Numbered from the stretch's first letter, positions 16,949 to 25,740 are shown. The stretch is DNA of 64,000 nt from Ahrensia sp. (GCA_002706335.1 PAKZ01000025.1:1-64000); one strand, 5' to 3'. The notes: generated by a model from the sequence alone, not told the origin. Program-made: numbers and translations.

Positions 16949-18573
16949 GCTTGCAGCGTTCGTCCGCCATATTCGTCTAGGATCAGCCGCGAGCCATGCT
17001 CGGCTATCATCATCGTCGGTGCGTTGGTGTTGCCGGAACTGATGCGGGGCATGACCGATGCATCCGCCACCCTCAGGCCGTCGATTCCGTTCACGCGTAA
17101 CCGCGGATCGACGACAGCTTCGGGATCGGCGCCCATGCGGCAGGTGCCGGATGCGTGATACATGGTGTGGCAGTTGTTGCGGATATAGTCTTCCAGCGGA
17201 TCCGGGCCGGGAAGCGTTTCCTCAACGATCGCTTCGCGGATCGGCGAATGCTCCATGATATGCCGGGCTGCCTGAATGCCGCTCAGCATGACGGGGAGAT
17301 CCGACGGCGCGGAGAAATAGCCCGCGTCGATCGATGGCGGTGTCTGCGGATCGGCGTCTCGCAGCGTCAGGCGGCCGCGGCTCTCGGGGCTGCATATCGA
17401 GACCGTGATCAGACATCCCGGTTCCCGCTCCAGCGCTCCGAAACGATCCCGGTCGAAGGAGGAGGGCGAAAACAGAAGGCACAGGTCTGGCGAGACGAGA
17501 TCCGGATTGCTTTTTATGTAGACCTGAGCGGCGGTAACGCCCGTGGTGAGCACGCCGCGTCCGTTGGTCAGCCACCGGAGCACTTCGCCCCAAAGCCGGG
17601 GCGGCCGCGCGAGATCGTTTATGGTGGTGACGCCTCGCAGGCGGTAGGAAAGCCGCACCGCGAAGTGGTCCTGAAGGTTGTTTCCGACTTCAGGGCGGTC
17701 GGCAACGGATTCGACCCCCAGCGTCTCGAGCGCCTGCGCGTCGCCGATGCCGGAGCGCATGAGAAGGGCGGGCGAGTTCATCGCTCCCGCGCAGAGGATC
17801 ACCTCGCGCGTTGCCTTCAGTTCCATCGGCTTGCCCTTTTGGGCGCAGATCGCGCCGACGCATCGCGTGCCCTCGAATAGGAGCTTGCGGACCAGCGTGC
17901 GGCTGAGCACCGTCAGCTTGCCGGTCCGCGTGCCTCGCTTGAGAAAAGCGCGCGCAGAGGAACCCCGGAACCGGCCGAACCGGTTCATCTGCGTCAGGCC
18001 GGCGCCATGCGGATCTCCGCTGTTGAGATCCTCAAGCCGGCGGTGTCCTGCCGCTTCGGCGGAACGCAGGAAAAGCTCGGTGACCGGCAGGCGCAGGCGT
18101 GGATCCTCCACCGACAGCGGGCCGTCATAGCCGCGCCCGGACCTGTTCGGCGCTCCGCGATAGTGCTCCATTCTCGCAAAGCTGCTGGCGACGCTGTCAT
18201 AGTCCCAGCCGGTGCAACCCATCTGGGCCCAGCGATCGTAGTCGGCTGCGGCGCCGCGTGCAAATATCATGCCGTTGATCGAGCCTGACCCTCCCATGAC
18301 GCGCCCGTGCGGCCACGGGATCGTGCGGTTTCCCGCCGCCGGCCCGGTGTTGGCCGTATCGGCCCAGGTCAGCGCCGGATTGCCATGCAGATAGCGGACA
18401 CCCGCGGGAACGTGAATCAGCGGATGGCGGTCCGGCGGCCCGGCCTCGACCAGGACGGTATGGTGTCCAGCTTCCGCCAAACGGGCGGCCATGATGCATC
18501 CCGCCGACCCGCCGCCGATGACAAGAAATTCGGCTTTGCCTGTTGCTGATGACACTCTTTCGAACTCCTTCAC
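16945..18573 (-). CDS. GMC family FAD-dependent alcohol oxidoreductase (copy 1)
   Basis: The protein has 542 residues. An N-terminal FAD motif (FLVIGGGSAGCIMAARLAEA), the GMC signature around GRVMGGSGSINGMIFARG, and a C-terminal MYHASGTCRMGADP with GNTNAPTMMIAE provide the His-Asn active-site pair. Such enzymes oxidise primary alcohols, often aromatic or choline-like, to aldehydes. One operator lies 22 bases upstream. It is one of four GMC genes in the window, all under related operators. The substrate is not evident. Confidence 0.9.
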   Translation of the reverse strand: MKEFERVSSATGKAEFLVIGGGSAGCIMAARLAEAGHHTVLVEAGPPDRHPLIHVPAGVRYLHGNPALTWADTANTGPAAGNRTIPWPHGRVMGGSGSINGMIFARGAAADYDRWAQMGCTGWDYDSVASSFARMEHYRGAPNRSGRGYDGPLSVEDPRLRLPVTELFLRSAEAAGHRRLEDLNSGDPHGAGLTQMNRFGRFRGSSARAFLKRGTRTGKLTVLSRTLVRKLLFEGTRCVGAICAQKGKPMELKATREVILCAGAMNSPALLMRSGIGDAQALETLGVESVADRPEVGNNLQDHFAVRLSYRLRGVTTINDLARPPRLWGEVLRWLTNGRGVLTTGVTAAQVYIKSNPDLVSPDLCLLFSPSSFDRDRFGALEREPGCLITVSICSPESRGRLTLRDADPQTPPSIDAGYFSAPSDLPVMLSGIQAARHIMEHSPIREAIVEETLPGPDPLEDYIRNNCHTMYHASGTCRMGADPEAVVDPRLRVNGIDGLRVADASVMPRISSGNTNAPTMMIAEHGSRLILDEYGGRTLQA

Positions 18574-18595
18574 ATCGCCCTTGCATAGTATATAA

Positions 18596-18607
18596 TTAAC
18601 AAGTTAA
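18596..18607. promoter_or_regulatory. Operator palindrome TTAACAAGTTAA (site 4)
   Basis: One mismatch to the consensus. It lies between the divergent GMC (22 bases away) and MmgE/PrpD (60 bases away) genes. Confidence 0.6.
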
Positions 18608-18667
18608 TCTATGTCACCATGGAGAAGCGCGGAACGGGTTAAATGAACCGTTCCGATGGAGGATGTC

Positions 18668-20059
18668 GTGACGGCCAGGGAGGAGAAAAGCGTTCGCGTT
18701 TCGCAACACCTCGCGGTGTTCGCGGCCGGAATTCGCTCCGAGGATCTGCCCGACGACGTGGTACGGGCGGTCAAGCGCTCGATACTCGACCAGGTCGGCG
18801 TAATCGCCGCTGCCAGCGGGCTCGGAGTGGATTGCAAGGCTTTCGTCGAAACCGCCAGGGAGGCGGGCGGAAGCGGCGCGACGCTGATCGGCTGCCGTGC
18901 GGAGACCTCGCCGGCGATGGCGGCGCTGGCAAACGGTGCGATGGCACATGCGCTCGATTTCGAGGATACGCATGACGCAACCCTGATTCATCCCTCGGCG
19001 TCGTCGGTTCCCGCCGCGCTCGCCGTTGGCGAGCGGCTGTCCGCCGGGGGAAGCGAGCTCATCGCGGCGGTTTGCGCCGGTAGCGAGGTCGCATGCCGGA
19101 TCGGAGCCAGTTTCGTTGGCAGCCCGCAAGATGGCCATTTCTTCCTTTTGCCTCTGGTGAACGCCTTTGGCGCGGCGGCTGCGGCCGGGCGGATGTTGGG
19201 TCTTGATGCGGAGCAGATGGAGCACGCCTTCGGCCTCGCGATGAGCCAGGTCGTCGGCAGCGCCGCTGTCCTTACCGAACCGGGTTCTTCGTTTCGCGAG
19301 ATCCGCGACGGGTTCAACGCGAAAGCAGGGGTGCTCGCGGCACAACTCGCATCGCGGGGTGTGCGCAGTTTCGGCAGCCCGCTGGAGGCCGAGCACGGCT
19401 ATTACGCGATGTTCCAGGGCGGGCGGTTCGATCCGACCGCGTTCGAAGGACTTGGCGATCGGTTTGAAGTCGCGAACGTCTCCTACAAGCCCTGGCCTGC
19501 GTGCCGCGGTACGCATGTCTTCATCGAGGCGGCGCTGGACCTGCGTCAGCGCCATTCGTTGCAAGCCTCGGATATCGATTCGATTGTGGTCGATGTCAGC
19601 CCCTTTTTCACATCGTTGTGCGAACCGGAAAGCATCAGGAAAAAACCCAAGACGGCCACGGAGGCGAAATTCTCCATCCCGTTCGCGCTCGCCGTCGCGC
19701 TGATCGATGGGCGTGTCGACCTGACCTCATTCGACGCGGAGAAGCGAAGCGAGGAAGCCATTCTCGCGCTGGCAGGGCGCGTGCGCCACCGTAGCAATGA
19801 CGCTCCGCAAAACCAGTCGACGCGGGGCGGGCTGACACTGGAAACGAAAGACGGGCGGCAGTTCCACGCGGAATATGAGGAGCCGCTTGGCCACCCCAGA
19901 CGGCCGATCGACGATGATCGCCTTCGCGAGAAGTTCCGCCTGTGCGTAGCGCAGGCGGTATGTCCGACCGACGACACGGCCGTGGAACTGTTCATCGAGA
20001 GGACGGCGGCGCTGAAAGCCGTCACGGACATCGGGAGCGAGTTGATCGCGCTTCTGTAG
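18668..20059 (+). CDS. MmgE/PrpD family protein
   Basis: The protein has about 463 residues of the MmgE/PrpD fold, which includes 2-methylcitrate dehydratase, cis-aconitate decarboxylase and iminodisuccinate epimerase. Family features are AHALDFEDTHDATLIHPSAS near residues 98-117, a later SYKPWPACRGTH, and KTATEAKFSIPFALAVALI. GTG 18668 is preferred because GGAGG lies five bases upstream; ATG 18656 has the ribosome site inside its own codons. It heads a four-gene operon with an SMP-30-like secreted protein and a TRAP permease pair, so it may dehydrate or isomerise the imported acid. The exact reaction is unknown. Confidence 0.85.
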   Translation: MTAREEKSVRVSQHLAVFAAGIRSEDLPDDVVRAVKRSILDQVGVIAAASGLGVDCKAFVETAREAGGSGATLIGCRAETSPAMAALANGAMAHALDFEDTHDATLIHPSASSVPAALAVGERLSAGGSELIAAVCAGSEVACRIGASFVGSPQDGHFFLLPLVNAFGAAAAAGRMLGLDAEQMEHAFGLAMSQVVGSAAVLTEPGSSFREIRDGFNAKAGVLAAQLASRGVRSFGSPLEAEHGYYAMFQGGRFDPTAFEGLGDRFEVANVSYKPWPACRGTHVFIEAALDLRQRHSLQASDIDSIVVDVSPFFTSLCEPESIRKKPKTATEAKFSIPFALAVALIDGRVDLTSFDAEKRSEEAILALAGRVRHRSNDAPQNQSTRGGLTLETKDGRQFHAEYEEPLGHPRRPIDDDRLREKFRLCVAQAVCPTDDTAVELFIERTAALKAVTDIGSELIALL

Positions 20060-20109
20060 GCAGGACGGAAAGCAGAGCGGGCGCGTGGTCCGCATGGGAG
20101 GATGAAGAT

Positions 20110-21042
20110 ATGAATAAATCGGGTTCTTTGGGCGTTCTCGGGATTCTCGCCGGGTTGGCGATCGCCCTGCCGGCGGCCGCGGAGGGCCGGCACACGATCG
20201 GTGAAATTTGCACCGGCGATTGCAAATGGGAAAAAGTCGCGACCTGTGAAGGCTTCATCGAAGGCATCAATGTCGACGATGAAGGCGGGATCTACGTATT
20301 GGGTTATATGACCGGGCAGATCCTCAAGGTCGAAGGGGAGGGCTGCTCCCAGATTGGCGAGGCGTCAGGTTCGCCGAATGGCGCAAAACTCGACGCCGAC
20401 GGGAACCTGATTGTGACTGACCGTACCGGGGGCCTGCAGAAGGTCGATCTGGAAACAGGCGAACGCGAAGTCCTGCACACGATGGTCGGCACCGCCCAGT
20501 TCCGCGGTCTCAACGACCTCGTGATCGACAGCCAGGGGGGCATGTATTTCTCCGAGCCTTACGGCTCGAACGTGCTGAACAAAGTTGGGAAAGTCTATTA
20601 TCTCGGTCCGGATGAAGGGGCGGTTCCTGAGGTCTTCGCGGAGGGGCTTGCGTTCCCCAACGGCCTTGCAATTTCGGCGAACGGACTGCGCGTTTACATC
20701 GCAGAGTATGGACAGAACCGCGTGATTTCGGTGCCGTCCAAACTGGAAACAAACATCCACGAAACACCTTTCGTGTTCGCCCGCCTGGTCGGAGGCATCG
20801 GACCGGACGGGATGACCGTGGACTCGGAGGGTAATCTCTATGCCGCCCATTTTCAGGCTGGCGAGGTCGTCGTGTTTGACAGGCTGGGATTCCCGTACGG
20901 CGCGTTGCCGCTACCCGAGGGCGCGCAGTCGTTCACCACGAATGTCGCGATCCATGACGGCTACCTCTATCTCACCGAGGCGCTGCAGAACGTGATATGG
21001 CGCATGCCGATCTCGAAGCAGAAACTGAAATGGGATCAATAG
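20110..21042 (+). CDS. Secreted SMP-30/gluconolactonase-like beta-propeller protein
   Basis: The protein has 310 residues. It starts with a signal peptide (NKSGSLGVLGILAGLAIALP then AAAEG), so it is expected in the periplasm. Propeller repeats of the SMP-30/NHL type follow (GGIYVLGYMTGQILKVEGEG; DADGNLIVTDRTGGLQKVD; LAFPNGLAISANGLRVYIAE; MTVDSEGNLYAAHFQAGEVV). ATG 20110 has GGGAGGA six bases upstream. Lactonase or strictosidine-synthase-like hydrolases share this fold. It sits between the MmgE/PrpD gene and TRAP permeases, so hydrolysis of a lactone or ester before uptake is a reasonable but unproven role. Confidence 0.8.
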   Translation: MNKSGSLGVLGILAGLAIALPAAAEGRHTIGEICTGDCKWEKVATCEGFIEGINVDDEGGIYVLGYMTGQILKVEGEGCSQIGEASGSPNGAKLDADGNLIVTDRTGGLQKVDLETGEREVLHTMVGTAQFRGLNDLVIDSQGGMYFSEPYGSNVLNKVGKVYYLGPDEGAVPEVFAEGLAFPNGLAISANGLRVYIAEYGQNRVISVPSKLETNIHETPFVFARLVGGIGPDGMTVDSEGNLYAAHFQAGEVVVFDRLGFPYGALPLPEGAQSFTTNVAIHDGYLYLTEALQNVIWRMPISKQKLKWDQ

Positions 21043-21126
21043 ATTGCAGCGAGCTTTCTCCGGTCCGCTCATGAAGTGTCGAAACCGTCCAGCGAAAAGG
21101 ATAATCAGAATGCTTGAGGGGCAGCA

Positions 21127-21666
21127 ATGACCAGTCTCGTTACTTCCGTCTCCCGCGGGCTGACCTATGTCGCGATGGTCATTATGTTCGTGATGACGCT
21201 GCATGTGGCCGGTTCGGTCGCCCTGCGCCTCGCAACCAATCGCGATATTCCGCTGACGCTGGAGATCACCGCCGACTACTACATGGTCGCCTTGACCTTC
21301 ATCCCGTTGGCGATGATCGACCTGGCGCAGCGTCACATCAGGGCCGAGTTTCTTGCGGCGCTGCTTCCGAACGCCGTACAGTACGGGCTCGGCATCCTGA
21401 TCCGGCTCGCCATGCTGGGCTACCTGGCGCTTCTGACCTGGCGGTCGACGCTGAATGCGATCGGCCGCACCCAGGCGGGGGATGCCAAAATCACCATCAT
21501 CGGCAGTTTTCCGACCTGGCCGGCCCGCTGGATCGTACCGTTCGGGCTGGCCGTCGCCTGTCTTGCAGCGCTGGTGCTGCTGGTCCGCGCGCTTCGAGGG
21601 CGCGACGAGGAAGTGACGGACATTGCCGAGCGGGACACTGACAACGCGGGAAGGGAAGCGGTCTGA
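21127..21666 (+). CDS. TRAP transporter small permease (DctQ type)
   Basis: The protein has 179 residues with four hydrophobic segments (TYVAMVIMFVMTLHVAGSVA; YYMVALTFIPLAMIDLAQ; LGILIRLAMLGYLALLTW; WIVPFGLAVACLAALVLLV) and a polar C-terminal tail. The layout fits the TRAP small subunit and the next gene is the large subunit. No binding protein lies in this operon, so it probably works with the binding protein at 12.4 kb. Confidence 0.82.
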   Translation: MTSLVTSVSRGLTYVAMVIMFVMTLHVAGSVALRLATNRDIPLTLEITADYYMVALTFIPLAMIDLAQRHIRAEFLAALLPNAVQYGLGILIRLAMLGYLALLTWRSTLNAIGRTQAGDAKITIIGSFPTWPARWIVPFGLAVACLAALVLLVRALRGRDEEVTDIAERDTDNAGREAV

Positions 21667-22958
21667 TGTCGAATATCGAGATCGGAGCGATCGCTCTCGG
21701 CGTTTCAATTGTCCTGATCGGATTCCGGCTCCACATCGGCCTGGCGCTCGGTCTCTCGGCGATTGGCGGTATGATGGCGATCGTTGGGTCCAGGGGTACG
21801 CTTGGGATCGTCATGAGCACGCCCTACGAGTTTTCGGCGAGCTGGGAACTGTCGGCGATTCCGATGTTCGTGCTGATGGGCAACATCGCATTCTACACGG
21901 GTATGACCGATTCGCTGTTCAAGGCGGCCCGGCTGTGGCTCGGACGGCTGCCCGGCGGCCTTGCGGTGGCAACCAACTTTGCGTGCGCGGGCTTTGCTTC
22001 GGCGTCCGGTTCGAGCCTCGCGACAACGATCGCGATGGGCAAGATCGCCATCCCCGAAATGCGCAAATACGGCTACGATCCGGGGCTGTCGGGCGGCGTG
22101 GTGGCGGCGGCGGGCACGTTGGGCTCGCTCATCCCGCCGTCCATTCTGCTGGTTCTCTACGGCATTTTCGCCGAAGTCTCGATCACCAAGCTGTTTACCG
22201 CTGCGGTCGTTCCCGGCCTGATAACCGCATTCGTCTACGGCGCCATGATCATCATTCGGGCAAAGCTCAATCCGGCGCTGGCGCCGCTCCCCGAGGAGCG
22301 GCCAACCATGGCGGAAAAATTCAGGGTGCTGCTCGACGTCTGGCCGCTGCCGCTGCTCGTGCTCGCCGTGCTGGGATCGCTTTACGCGGGTCTCGCGACG
22401 GCGACGGAGGCGGGCGCCGTCGGGGCTGCGATGGCTATGCTGATCGCGCTGATCCAGCGCCGGCTCAGCTTCGAGGCGTTGCGCCGCTCGCTCTATGAAT
22501 CGGTGATGAACTCCGGGGCCCTGTTCTTCATCGCGATGGGCGCGGTGCTGATGACGCGGCTGATGGCGCTGTCGGGTCTTCCCTATTTCCTGTCCGATCA
22601 GCTCGAGCTCTACGCGGTCAGTCCCTGGAGCCTGTTGCTCATAACCTCGCTGATTTATCTCGTTCTGGGCTGCGTGATCGACCCGATCGGAATGATCCTG
22701 CTGACGCTGCCTGTCCTGATCCCGATGTTCAAGACCGCCGGGTTCGACCTGATCTGGTTCGGAATACTGGTTGTGAAATTCGTCGAGGTCGGCCTGCTGA
22801 CGCCGCCGCTCGGGCTCAATGTCTACGCGGTGCGGACGCTCGCCCCCGATGTCCCTCTTTCGAAGCTCTTCAGGGGGGTCTCATGGTTCATTCTTTGCGA
22901 GGTAATCGTCATCGTGTTCCTGTGCCTGGTGCCCCAGTCGACAGTGTGGTTGCGTTAG
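21666..22958 (+). CDS. TRAP transporter large permease (DctM type)
   Basis: The protein has 430 residues with about 12 membrane helices. TRAP-L signatures are ACAGFASASGSSLATTIAMG, GTLGSLIPPSILLVLYGIFA, ATATEAGAVGAAMAMLIA and GLLTPPLGLNVYAVR. The ATG overlaps the small-permease stop (TGATG). It is the last gene of the operon that starts at 18668. Confidence 0.92.
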   Translation: MSNIEIGAIALGVSIVLIGFRLHIGLALGLSAIGGMMAIVGSRGTLGIVMSTPYEFSASWELSAIPMFVLMGNIAFYTGMTDSLFKAARLWLGRLPGGLAVATNFACAGFASASGSSLATTIAMGKIAIPEMRKYGYDPGLSGGVVAAAGTLGSLIPPSILLVLYGIFAEVSITKLFTAAVVPGLITAFVYGAMIIIRAKLNPALAPLPEERPTMAEKFRVLLDVWPLPLLVLAVLGSLYAGLATATEAGAVGAAMAMLIALIQRRLSFEALRRSLYESVMNSGALFFIAMGAVLMTRLMALSGLPYFLSDQLELYAVSPWSLLLITSLIYLVLGCVIDPIGMILLTLPVLIPMFKTAGFDLIWFGILVVKFVEVGLLTPPLGLNVYAVRTLAPDVPLSKLFRGVSWFILCEVIVIVFLCLVPQSTVWLR

Positions 22959-22975
22959 AAATGCATGGTTCTTGT

Positions 22976-23021
22976 GGGCAATCGCCGGCGCGGAGCCTTG
23001 ACGTGATATTCGCGATTGCCC
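22976..23021. repeat. Inverted repeat before the MarR gene
   Basis: GGGCAATCGC (22976-22985) is repeated in inverted form as GCGATTGCCC (23012-23021), a perfect 10-bp pair with a 26-base loop. It follows the TRAP permease stop by 18 bases and precedes the MarR start by 78. There is no T run, so it is either a structured intergenic element or a regulatory site for the MarR gene. Confidence 0.45.
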
Positions 23022-23098
23022 GCCATAGGCGCGGTCATTAGCGTTTTGCGGAAGATTATTGTCCCGGTTTTTCCGGTCGTTATACGAGGTGAATCCAG

Positions 23099-23662
23099 AT
23101 GTCCGCGCAGGTTGAAAGAAGTCGTGGCGTTTCGGTGAAGCTGAGAAGCTTTTCCAACTCGCTGCCCATGTCCTTGCTCCTGGCCCGCGAAGCCGTGATG
23201 AACCGCTTCCGGTCCGCGCTGCATCTGTTCAATCTCACCGAGCAGCAATGGCGTGTGCTTCGCGCGCTCAACAGCATCGAGAAGATCGAGGTCACGGCGC
23301 TTGCGAACGCGACCTACCTTCTGGCGCCGTCGCTCACGCGAATTCTCAAGGATCTCGAGGCGCGCGGGCTTATCGAGCGCCAGCTGGCCGAGGATGACAT
23401 GCGAAAGTCGCTGATCGCGATTTCGCCGCGCGGCCTGAACATGATCGACGCGGTTGCTCCCTATTCGGAGCACATCTACGGCGAGATCACAAAGGCGTTC
23501 GGCGAAGAGAAACTCGGTCAGCTTCAGCGGTTGCTGCGCGAACTTACCGAGAGCACGAATGCGCTGCCCGCCGACGACTATCGCGACGAGGTTCTTCCAA
23601 GCGAGATACAGGAGATCGTCGGCATGAGGCAGCGCGGTCGCCCGCGCCGCTCCGAGGGTTAG
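23099..23662 (+). CDS. MarR-family regulator, HpaR-like; candidate master regulator of the island
   Basis: The protein has 187 residues. A MarR winged helix covers about residues 35-135: FNLTEQQWRVLRALNSIEKI, then TALANATYLLAPSLTRILKD for recognition, then a wing region IERQLAEDDMRKSLIAISPRG. This pattern is closest to homoprotocatechuate-operon regulators (HpaR). An additional C-terminal tail rich in arginine (GRPRRSEG) is unusual. A GAGGTGA site precedes the ATG. MarR proteins bind short palindromes of the TTAAC-N2-GTTAA kind, and this is the only MarR gene within the stretch where 15 such sites occur. I infer that it represses them in the absence of an aromatic ligand or CoA thioester. Its own upstream region lacks the motif. 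Confidence 0.85.
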   Translation: MSAQVERSRGVSVKLRSFSNSLPMSLLLAREAVMNRFRSALHLFNLTEQQWRVLRALNSIEKIEVTALANATYLLAPSLTRILKDLEARGLIERQLAEDDMRKSLIAISPRGLNMIDAVAPYSEHIYGEITKAFGEEKLGQLQRLLRELTESTNALPADDYRDEVLPSEIQEIVGMRQRGRPRRSEG

Positions 23663-23663
23663 G

Positions 23664-23683
23664 GAACAGGCCGAAGCCTGTTC
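23664..23683. terminator. Hairpin between convergent marR and DUF3237 genes
   Basis: GAACAGGC (23664-23671) and GCCTGTTC (23676-23683) form an 8-bp stem closed by a CGAA loop. It lies in the 22-base gap between two convergent genes. A T run is lacking on both strands, so termination is plausible rather than certain. Confidence 0.4.
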
Positions 23684-23684
23684 A

Positions 23685-24212
23685 TCAGGTTACAATGTAG
23701 TAGTGGAAAATCGAGTAGTCGGCATGGCGTTCGCCACAGCCGACGATGACGTGGCGCGTCAGCCAGTCGTGTGGTCCGACCTGGCATTCGAAAGTCGGGC
23801 AGATGCGCATGTAATATTCATCGAATCTGACCTCTTCGAGCCGCTCCTGCTTTTCCGCGACTTCCGGCGGAGCGTGCCGGTAGCCGGCGTTCTTGATGTA
23901 GATCTGGGTGCCGTCATCGGCCTCGAGCAAGTAGTGGGCGCTGAACTGGACGGTGTTGTCGTCGCGGTAGAGCGCCCAGTCTCCGCCGCTTCCGGGGATC
24001 ACGCGCCCGTTCAGGCGCGGACCCTCGATAACGCCGCCGGCGGCGGACACGAAGCCGCGAATTCCGCCTTGCGGCAAGCGTCCCAGCTTCTGGCGTGTGC
24101 CGAGCTGCATCCTGATGCGGAACGCGAATTCAAGGCCGAGTTTTGGCGGATTGATGTCCATCGGCTCCCATTCTCGCACCGGCGGAGTGTAGGGATCAGT
24201 CGTATCAGTCAT
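23685..24212 (-). CDS. DUF3237 family protein (copy 1)
   Basis: The protein has 175 residues. The DUF3237 beta-barrel pattern is visible in LGLEFAFRIRMQLGTRQKLG, EGPRLNGRVIPGSGGDWALY, then YLLEADDGTQIYIKNAGYRH and VGCGERHADY. ATG 24212 starts 14 bases after the aldehyde dehydrogenase and has an AGGAGAG site. It forms a two-gene operon with that dehydrogenase under one operator. From memory, DUF3237 proteins PhcF and PhcG of Sphingobium SYK-6 decarboxylate a phenylcoumaran acid, so a cofactor-free decarboxylase role on an aromatic acid is an attractive inference. Confidence 0.85.
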   Translation of the reverse strand: MTDTTDPYTPPVREWEPMDINPPKLGLEFAFRIRMQLGTRQKLGRLPQGGIRGFVSAAGGVIEGPRLNGRVIPGSGGDWALYRDDNTVQFSAHYLLEADDGTQIYIKNAGYRHAPPEVAEKQERLEEVRFDEYYMRICPTFECQVGPHDWLTRHVIVGCGERHADYSIFHYYIVT

Positions 24213-24226
24213 TGTCTTCTCTCCTG

Positions 24227-25699
24227 TTACCCGATCCGCATCACGAACGGGTTGGGGACATCCGCCCCGTAGTTGATCCAGACGGATTTGCGCTTCAGGA
24301 AGCTCTCGACCGCCGAGATGCCGTTTTCCGAGCCGACGCCGGAATTCTTGTAACCGCCGAATGGCGTGGTGAAGCTGGCGGCGCGGTAGGTATTGACCCA
24401 GACCGTGCCTGCTTCGAGCGCGTTGGCCATTGTGAACGCGCGCTTCATGCTCTGCGTCCACACACCCGAAGCCAAACCGTAGATCGTGTCATTGGCGATC
24501 TCGATCGCTTCCTCCTCGTCTTCGAACGGGATGATACCGAGGACCGGGCCAAAGACCTCCTCCCGGGCGATGCGCATATTGTTGTTCACGCCCGTCAGAA
24601 TGGTTGGCTCTACGAACCACTTGCCGACGTCTGAGGTGTTTCCGCCAAGGACGGGTTCCGCACCTTCTCCCTTCGCGACCTCGAGATAGCTCAGGACCTT
24701 CTCGTATTGCGGCGGCGTGGTGATCGGTCCCACCTGGGTGGTTTCAAGCATCGGGTCGCCGAGCTTGGCGGTGCGGGCGAGATCCAACAGTCGTTCGACG
24801 AACTGGTCGTGGATGGAGCGCTGTACGAGCAGGCGCGAACCGGCGATACAGGTCTGGCCCGAGGCGGCAAATATGCCGGACACCGCGCCCTTGACGGCAT
24901 CTTCCATGACGCAATCGTCGAAGACGATATTTGGGCTCTTGCCGCCCAGTTCCAGCGTTACCGTTTTGAAGGTCTTGGCGGCGGCCTCGTAAACCGCGCG
25001 CCCGCCATAGTCCGACCCCGTGAAGGAAACCTTGGCGACCTTTGGATGGGTGGTGAGCGCGGAGCCGACATCCTTGCCGAAACCCGTTACCACGTTGACG
25101 ACCCCGTCGGGGAAGCCTGCCTCCTTGAACAGCTTCGCAAACTCGATTGTCGAAGCGCTCGTGAATTCCGAGGGTTTCAGAACCACGGTGCAGCCGGCGG
25201 CAAGCGCGGGCATGATCTTCGACGTCGCCAGCATCAGCGGCGAGTTCCAGGGCGTGATCGCGGCGACGACGCCGACCGGTTCCCGCCTCGTATAGGTGAA
25301 GTGACCGGCACGGTCGATCGGAGGCACGGTTCCTTCCACCTTGTCGGCAAGCCCGGCGAAATAGTGGATGATTTGCGGAATATAACGCAGCTGCAACCCC
25401 ATCTCGGCGAGCAGCTTTCCATTGTCGCGGACCTCGATCTCCGCGAGGCGCTGGGCGTGCTCGGCCATGATCTCGGCAAAGCGCCGCATCAATGCGCCGC
25501 GCGCGGTCGCGGTCATCTGGCCCCAGGGGCCTTTCCGGCGCGCCCGATCGGCCGCTTCGACGGCACGATTGACATCCTCTTCCGTACCGCGAGCCACTGT
25601 TGCCCAGACCTGCTCGCTATACGGATTGGTGCTTTCGATGACTTCACCGCCACTGCCGTCGACCGACTGGCCGTCTATGATCATCTGGAAGTGTTCCAT
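24227..25699 (-). CDS. NAD(P)-dependent aldehyde dehydrogenase (copy 1)
   Basis: The protein has 490 residues. The catalytic set of the ALDH superfamily is present: Asn152 (TPWNSP), Glu250 (LELGGKSP) and Cys284 (GQTCIAG). It would oxidise an aldehyde, presumably made by one of the GMC enzymes, to the acid. The acid could then be handled by the DUF3237 protein encoded next or by a CoA ligase. The operator at 25729 lies 29 bases upstream. Confidence 0.92.
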   Translation of the reverse strand: MEHFQMIIDGQSVDGSGGEVIESTNPYSEQVWATVARGTEEDVNRAVEAADRARRKGPWGQMTATARGALMRRFAEIMAEHAQRLAEIEVRDNGKLLAEMGLQLRYIPQIIHYFAGLADKVEGTVPPIDRAGHFTYTRREPVGVVAAITPWNSPLMLATSKIMPALAAGCTVVLKPSEFTSASTIEFAKLFKEAGFPDGVVNVVTGFGKDVGSALTTHPKVAKVSFTGSDYGGRAVYEAAAKTFKTVTLELGGKSPNIVFDDCVMEDAVKGAVSGIFAASGQTCIAGSRLLVQRSIHDQFVERLLDLARTAKLGDPMLETTQVGPITTPPQYEKVLSYLEVAKGEGAEPVLGGNTSDVGKWFVEPTILTGVNNNMRIAREEVFGPVLGIIPFEDEEEAIEIANDTIYGLASGVWTQSMKRAFTMANALEAGTVWVNTYRAASFTTPFGGYKNSGVGSENGISAVESFLKRKSVWINYGADVPNPFVMRIG

Positions 25700-25728
25700 G
25701 ACCCGCTCCTCTGTGTGTGGAATTTAAA

Positions 25729-25740
25729 TTAACGTGTTAA
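25729..25740. promoter_or_regulatory. Operator palindrome TTAACGTGTTAA (site 5)
   Basis: One mismatch to the consensus, extended on both sides to AATTAACGTGTTAATT, so this is one of the longest palindromes of the set. It lies 29 bases upstream of the aldehyde dehydrogenase start. Confidence 0.65.
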
